Assembly: GCA_026413225.1 (NCBI GenBank)
Contig: CM048557.1
Span: 4,332,501 to 4,396,500, forward strand
Direction: 5' to 3'
Origin: Otis tarda
Lineage: Eukaryota; Chordata; Aves; Otidiformes; Otididae
DNA: 64,000 nucleotides
Both the position numbers and the translations under genes were made by a program. Positions 1-64,000 of this stretch are shown here, one piece after another. The notes under the pieces are model-generated. The model was given only the letters and a program-made list of their open reading frames with translations, did not search any database and was not told the DNA's origin. The first letter of the stretch is position 1, and the number at the start of each line of letters is the position of its first letter.

Positions 1-58862
<58,862 letters not shown>

Positions 58863-59657
58863 AGATCAGTGTCAGGAGATAAACCTCATCTTTTAGTCAT
58901 AGATCAATCACTTACGTAAACCAGATTCGTAGAGGTATTCCTCATATATGGTATGAAAGCACAGTGCATGTATGTTTAATACAGTGTATAGACTTTTTAA
59001 TGTTAAAAAATTGATACAATCCCTACTAATAAGATTAGTTCTCTGTTTCTGCAATCAAATTCAAGTTATTATGGGTTTTGCCTGAAGTTAAAAAGTTCAC
59101 AAGTTAATATTTTAATATCCATTAAGAGTACCATTCTCCTTAGAAGTTTTGGCTGAAGTACTTCAATTTGCTTTCTCTGTCAGACTGCTCACTCATTTTC
59201 AAGCAAAATCAGCTCCAACTGTTTCAAAGTACAATGGTTTCTACTAACATTTACAACAACTTACAGCAGTTCTAAGTGGCAGAAGAACAGGCAAATCTTC
59301 TGCTTACCTTTACTGCCAAATTATTTAAATGTATCTCCTATAGTTGATCCTCTATCAACAAGGTCTCTTTCAACACTAAAGCATCAGATATGATTTACAG
59401 AAATAAGGCAGCAAATCTTGCTTCATAAAGCTTCACTTCTAACTGGTTCACATTTTTCCTCCCTTAGGGTATAAGGGAAATTTTATCTTACTTTACAATT
59501 ACTTTTTCTCACCTCCCTTCCCCCCCACACCTCTTGCAAAGAAAGATACTCATACTGTAAACTTAAACAAGAACAAAAGAAGCATAACCCAGATTGCTAC
59601 TGTTTGTTGTTGCTAATTATGTAAGAAAATCAACAGAAGATATTTTCCCAAGTTAGT

Positions 59658-59663
59658 TTTATT
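59658..59663 (-). promoter_or_regulatory. Candidate EIF3M poly(A) signal AATAAA
   Basis: TTTATT on the + strand, AATAAA on the minus strand, 132 bp after the EIF3M stop. It is the first canonical hexamer downstream, so it would give a short 3' UTR of roughly 150 nt. Confidence 0.55.
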
Positions 59664-59754
59664 GCTTTTTTTTTTGTGTTGCAATTTAGAATATTTAGCT
59701 TCTTTAAACCAATTGCATACATTTTGGAAACATTCACAAATTGTCAAAGTTCAG

Positions 59755-59760
59755 AATAAA
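59755..59760 (+). promoter_or_regulatory. Candidate CCDC73 poly(A) signal AATAAA
   Basis: First canonical AATAAA I see downstream of the CCDC73 stop, about 890 bp past it. It lies inside the presumed 3' UTR of EIF3M on the other strand, so the two transcripts would overlap tail to tail. Other, upstream variant signals cannot be excluded. Confidence 0.45.
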
Positions 59761-59794
59761 TTTCATATATAGCGACATTACTAGGTGAATTTTT

Positions 59795-59915
59795 TTAGGT
59801 GTCTGAGAGACTGAGTAGGCTGTTTTTCACTTGATTCAAATTTTGTTTCCAGGTGTTTAGAGTGTCATACAATTGCTGCCATTGCTGCTTTCCAAAAGTC
59901 CGATGTGTGCTGTGA
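59795..59915 (-). CDS. EIF3M: EIF3M last coding exon and stop
   Basis: Minus-strand acceptor AGTCTAG at 59918-59916, 121 nt, TAA at 59797-59795. It codes the Ser, then [39 protein letters not shown]. The terminal helix follows the PCI domain. From memory the human sequence differs at only two or three positions here. Confidence 0.95.
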
Positions 59916-61104
59916 CTAGAGAAGTAAAACAAAATTGGGAGATGATTACTAGATGTCATGCTCACCTAATAATTCTTCTGTAGCATTACTTTACTCTCAC
60001 AAGTGAATAGGAAATTTTTTATTTTCTCTATATAAAGGGCTGCAGTTAACCAGTTAGAGAATTCTGTAGCCTTCCCAAATATTTAAAGCAACAGCAGTCA
60101 TTAGTATTCTTGTCACTATTAGGTCATTAAATGAAATGTGCTGGAAAATAGGACTCTTTCATTAAATAAGCTAATCACATTCAGTGTGAGCTTTAATAAA
60201 ATTATGATAAATAGCAACTATTTAACTACCAGCAACTGATAGGAACAATACCTTGCTTCTAGTTAAAATATTCTACAAATGTAAGTGAAATAATTAGAAC
60301 ACACTAAGCTCTGCAAAATGCTATGAAGAATTAAGTCTTACCTGACAACGACTTTCCTCTGTGTCTGATCTATTTTGCAGTACACCATCTTTGTCTTTAC
60401 AGCTGCAAAAAAGCAATGCTGGTTTGAGCAATATTTTCAAGATAGGGCAAAGGTATTAAATTGCATAAAGACTGTTCAAAATTAGATGAATACAAACATA
60501 AAAACACATCAGTTCACTTAATATTGTTTTGCTGTTGGTTGTAACAGTCTAGTAGGCAGAAAAGCAAAATGATGTAACAAGATGAAGGTCATGCATGAAT
60601 TCTGTTGTTTGATGCCAATCTATTAAAGTAATATCCTGTACAGTTTTTATGAACTTCTCTCCCCTACAAACACATCCTGTTTTAATGACAGCAAACAAAA
60701 CCAGATGACAAATTAAACTTGCAAACAATTTATTAGTTCTATAAAGAATTACTTGAAATACAATTCCTGTCACTGAAAAGAAAAACACCATTTAAAAGAC
60801 AACAGTTAGGCATGTCTTTAAGCATGAAGTTTTGCAGCTGTATCTTGCAGCAAATGCGGAAAGTAAGAGAGTATTTTTCTGAATATTTGACATTAGCTTC
60901 GAAGACTATAAAAGGTATTGTTCATTAGCATTGTGTCAAGTATGGTACCACAGTTCTTACCATCAATTACAAATGCTTCCACATCATCAGCTCCAATCTG
61001 AAGTTCCTGTTGCATTGTGTCAAATGATATTTCTTTATTCTCTACAGCCATTCCCATGAAAGTAAGTAGCCTCATTTTTGCCATATTGTGTTCGTGCAAC
61101 AAGC
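59795..61104 (-). CDS. EIF3M: EIF3M (eIF3 subunit m), last three coding exons; 5' part outside window
   Basis: Read on the minus strand, coding segments are 61104-60961, 60402-60342 and 59915-59795, joined in phase and ending in TAA. They encode about the last 107 residues of a protein that is about 374 residues in vertebrates: the end of the PCI domain (winged-helix part, [20 protein letters not shown]) and the C-terminal helix. eIF3m is a subunit of the eIF3 complex, which binds the 40S ribosomal subunit in the cytoplasm during translation initiation. Sequence conservation is very high, as expected. The gene converges on CCDC73. I searched 61105-64000 for the preceding exon (KFYQNNKDFIDSL region in human) and did not find it, so it lies beyond the right edge. 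Confidence 0.95.
59916..60960 (-). other. EIF3M: EIF3M last two introns
   Basis: Noncoding on either side of the 61-nt exon 60342-60402 (introns of 426 and 558 bp). No repeats identified. Confidence 0.8.
60342..60402 (-). CDS. EIF3M: EIF3M second-last exon
   Basis: Minus-strand acceptor GCTTTTTTGCAG, 61 nt, donor GTAAGA. It codes the remainder of Ala, [19 protein letters not shown] and two bases of a Ser codon. This is the beta wing at the end of the PCI domain. No open frame of track length covers it; it was found by translating the reverse strand from the known family sequence. Confidence 0.95.
60961..61104 (-). CDS. EIF3M: EIF3M third-last exon (PCI domain)
   Basis: On the minus strand the acceptor TTTTACACAG precedes 144 nt and donor GTAAGA. 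It codes [20 protein letters not shown], then [20 protein letters not shown] and VEAFVID. It enters with two bases of a Gly codon and leaves with the first base of an Ala codon. This is the winged-helix portion of the PCI domain. Confidence 0.95.
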
Positions 61105-62434
61105 CTGTGTAAAAGTGTTGATTGTTTGTAGATATGAATTATAATTCAGTAATTCATTCATTTGGTTTAAATGTTATTTTTACTATATATGCTTCCAATA
61201 ATTTAAAATTTAATTCCTGCATTTTCCTTGTGTTTTGCTAAAATAGCTGCTTTAGTTGTGAATTCATCAAGACTCAATTGTTGTCAGTAAAAGGTAATAA
61301 ATATCTACAAAAGAGAAGTACAGAGATTTTTTGAAACACTAAAAACATCACCTTAACAGAATTTTAGGTGGTAAGGGTGCAAGTGAATTTTTCAGTGACA
61401 TCATCTGGAAGAACAGAAAGGCAACAACAGATGGAAAATACATGACTGGTAATGTCACAACCTTCTTACAGTCTCACCGCTCTTTCTCATGTCGTTGCTT
61501 GAAAATAAACCTCTCTCGGTAATGCTTTACAACATAACATTTTTGTGCCAGAAGAATGTGTTTTGGCATCAAATTAATTGTTTAGACCACAGCAAAAAAG
61601 CATCATGAGTCACATGTATGCTTACAGCACCTAGCATGGCAAAAAAAAAAAAAAAGTGTTCATCAAGAACAGAGGAACAGATATTAAAAGTCAGGTTAGA
61701 TCTTTTACAAGATTCTATGAATGGCAACATGAGGAATTGAGCCAAGGGCTTGCACACCTAAATCAGAGACCGCTTTCCTGAAAGTCTAGGTCAACAAAGT
61801 TAAGACATTCAGATGAACCAAAGCATTTCTTAATCCAAGTTCTGTGAGGTATGAACTAATCATCTTCCACTATCAGTGGAAGTTTCTTTAAAATGAATGT
61901 CAATCATTTTCTTTTGGAATGACATTATAAACATTCACATTGCTTCAGTAAATATTTAAGTTTGGAATTTATAACATCCATACACTAATAGGAAAGCACA
62001 TTAGTGCAAGACATCATGTTGTGTTAATTACCTATAATTATGATGCAGGTTCCCTGTTTGGCACCGATTCAACAAAAATGTGATCACCATAATTCATACG
62101 AATGAGGAGCACCAGCAACTATACCTAACTGGATTTAATGGAACTCTACAAGCATCAAAAAATCAATTAGCACACATTAACCCTAATTAACAAATGCAAA
62201 TGAGATGCTCATTAACTTTCCGAAAAAAGACTGCTGATAATATCAGATTAAATGTGGACATGTTAGGGCGATTCAGTTGACACACATAATGCTACTGTTG
62301 GCCTAAGTTGTCAGCATTAATAAAACAACAAATTGTAACAAACTGATGCCACCTGTAGGAGCCTTCACTGCACAGCTTCCATAGACTAGTTTGAATTGGT
62401 CCTGATCCAGGAAAGGTTAGAACTAAAGCTGGTG

Positions 62435-62520
62435 CTGTACTGTCACTGAAATCCTATTATCAATATCCTTTATTTTACTGTACTGTCACTGAAATCCTAT
62501 TATTAATATCCTTTATTTTA
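62435..62520 (+). repeat. 43-bp tandem duplication, nearly perfect
   Basis: Copies 62435-62477 and 62478-62520, starting CTGTACTGTCACTGAAATCC; a single C/T difference, so recent. Confidence 0.97.
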
Positions 62521-63916
62521 AAGCCCAATATCTTGGCAAGTTATTTTAAAAAAAAATATATATTCTTTAAAGCATGGTTTAAAAATCTATTCATTTTAGG
62601 GAACAGATCATAGGTGTTCTGAAGAATTTTTGAATGCCTCTTCTAATAACTATATTGTTTTCTATACCAAACTGCCCTTGTTTTCCAAAGGCATAGGTGA
62701 AACACTTAGAGCAAGTTCCTAGCATTCCCGTCTGCACTGCCTCAGAATCTCTACCCTGGCCACTGCTCAAAGACATTCAGAATCTTCTGAGTACTCCATA
62801 AAGCAGGTGAGAAGTCAAGATAACTGGAAGTAAGGCTGTCTTTCAAAACAGTTACACAGATACTGAAGGGTTTTACTAAGACTATGTGAATCCTAGATAT
62901 ACTGAAAATGCACGCACTGTGTATTCACAGAAGTAAACACAGATGCAGGGAGGCAAAGCAAAAGAAATCATTGCTATTGTGTATTATACAACTAATACAA
63001 AATATGGGTATGTGTAATTAATCCTCAATAAATTGACTCAAATGTTAGCATAAAAGCATTTTCAGCAAATACTTCTGTGGACAAATAACTAACAGATAAG
63101 CCATTTCAATACATAATTACAATACAAAACCTACTTCCCCTAAAAAAGAAAAGCGTAAGATGTCTGTAAAACTAATGTTCAAATATGTATGACAAAAGGT
63201 ATGCTTATCCTATATATACATTTACAAACTACCAAAAACTTGCTGCTAATTTTATCCACGAAAAATCGCATTGATATCTCCATCATTTTAATACCCAAAG
63301 TACCAGCATTTTAAAGCTCTGAGGGTAATTATTCTCAGAATTATACCACACTCCATTAAACAAAATAATGCATGTGTTAAAAGGCTGCACTAAACTCTAT
63401 TTTAGCAAAACTATGCCTTTCCTCAAATGCATTCAGCCCATGTTCAAGTGTCATTTCAAAATCAAAGTTATAAAAAAAAAAAAAAAAGTCTGATTTTTAT
63501 GGAAACATTTATTCATTACCAATATGTCAGAACCTTAATGCAGTAATAAAAAAAATCTGCATCATTGAGCAATTTCTGCATTGTCACTGACCCCTGTCCT
63601 AAAAAGCTGGAATATAAAAAACGTAATTTTAATGCATGCAATAGCTTATGAACCAGTGCTCCTTTGAAACAGTCAATTACACATCAACGGGGGAGTGTCA
63701 AAGTGTTAATTACTACTCCTTTTTTCCAGAGTGTGTAAATAAAGAGGGTGCTGACATTAACATTCCATCACATTGCTTCATGTGATGAAACAAATTAACT
63801 GGGACAGACTGTGGCTTGCTAGGTCTAATGCATCAGCACACGCAAACACACACGCACAATCTGCATGTTTTATCTTACTGTTCAGAAGTCTTTGCTGTTC
63901 TAAAGTTATTAATCGT

Positions 63917-63937
63917 AAAAAAAAAAAAAAAAAAAAA
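63917..63937 (+). repeat. Poly(A) run, 21 bases
   Basis: An uninterrupted A run in the EIF3M intron; a T run with respect to that gene. Confidence 0.95.
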
Positions 63938-64000
63938 GGTAAGGTATTTATACAAGCTGCTGCCTAATTCAATAAAGTTGTGATCTCTGGCCTAGCCTAG

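Larger units (their letters stand above)
58863..59794. other. Convergent 3' UTRs / intergenic of CCDC73 and EIF3M
   Basis: Only 932 bp separate the two stop codons. The stretch carries candidate poly(A) signals for both genes (+ strand 59755, - strand 59658). No other gene is visible. Confidence 0.7.
61105..64000 (-). other. EIF3M: EIF3M upstream intron, open at right edge
   Basis: No coding exon found. It holds A runs at 61641-61655, 63472-63486 and 63917-63937, a homeodomain/POU-motif cluster near 62160-62230 and a 43-bp tandem duplication (62435-62520). Confidence 0.7.

Noticed and set aside
62591-62776. Minus-strand frame as a missing EIF3M exon
   Set aside because: The translation does not resemble eIF3m; I found no further EIF3M exon between 61105 and 64000.

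Overview
The window is a stretch of AT-rich nuclear DNA from a vertebrate, most likely a bird. Two facts support this. The exons encode a recognisable vertebrate gene pair, CCDC73 and EIF3M. The only interspersed repeats I can name are CR1 LINE 3' ends, one of which finishes in the octamer-type tail (ATTCTCTG repeated) typical of avian/reptilian CR1. I see no Alu, B1 or L1 sequence. Turtles and crocodilians also carry CR1, so 'bird' is an inference.

Layout: positions 1359-58862 (+ strand) hold the whole coding region of CCDC73, split into 18 coding exons with GT-AG introns and consistent phases. Joined, they give 1,070 codons plus a stop. The N-terminal third (about residues 20-390) is built from many short phase-0 exons encoding a charged coiled coil. 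One exon of 495 codons (51107-52591) encodes a long polar, probably disordered segment, and two last exons encode a conserved C-terminus ending in a basic cluster. Positions 59795-61104 (- strand) hold the last three coding exons of EIF3M (eIF3 subunit m; end of the PCI domain). The rest of EIF3M lies beyond the right edge. The genes are tail to tail, and their best poly(A) signals place the 3' ends across each other.

The remainder, over 90 percent of the window, is intron: homopolymers, microsatellites, three CR1 fragments, one inverted-repeat (MITE-like) remnant, several short tandem or local duplications, and a few sites of possible regulatory interest. The most notable are a perfect 20-bp palindrome with a D-box core at 27192, a G-quadruplex motif at 35490, and a POU/homeodomain-type cluster near 62160.

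I found no CRISPR, prokaryotic, viral or otherwise exotic system. The most unusual signals are a pair of exon-like 43-bp repeats flanking exon 15, one of which could be spliced in frame between exons 15 and 16, and a possible intronic poly(A) site after the 495-codon exon. CCDC73 and EIF3M are neighbours by conserved synteny; nothing in the sequence links their functions.
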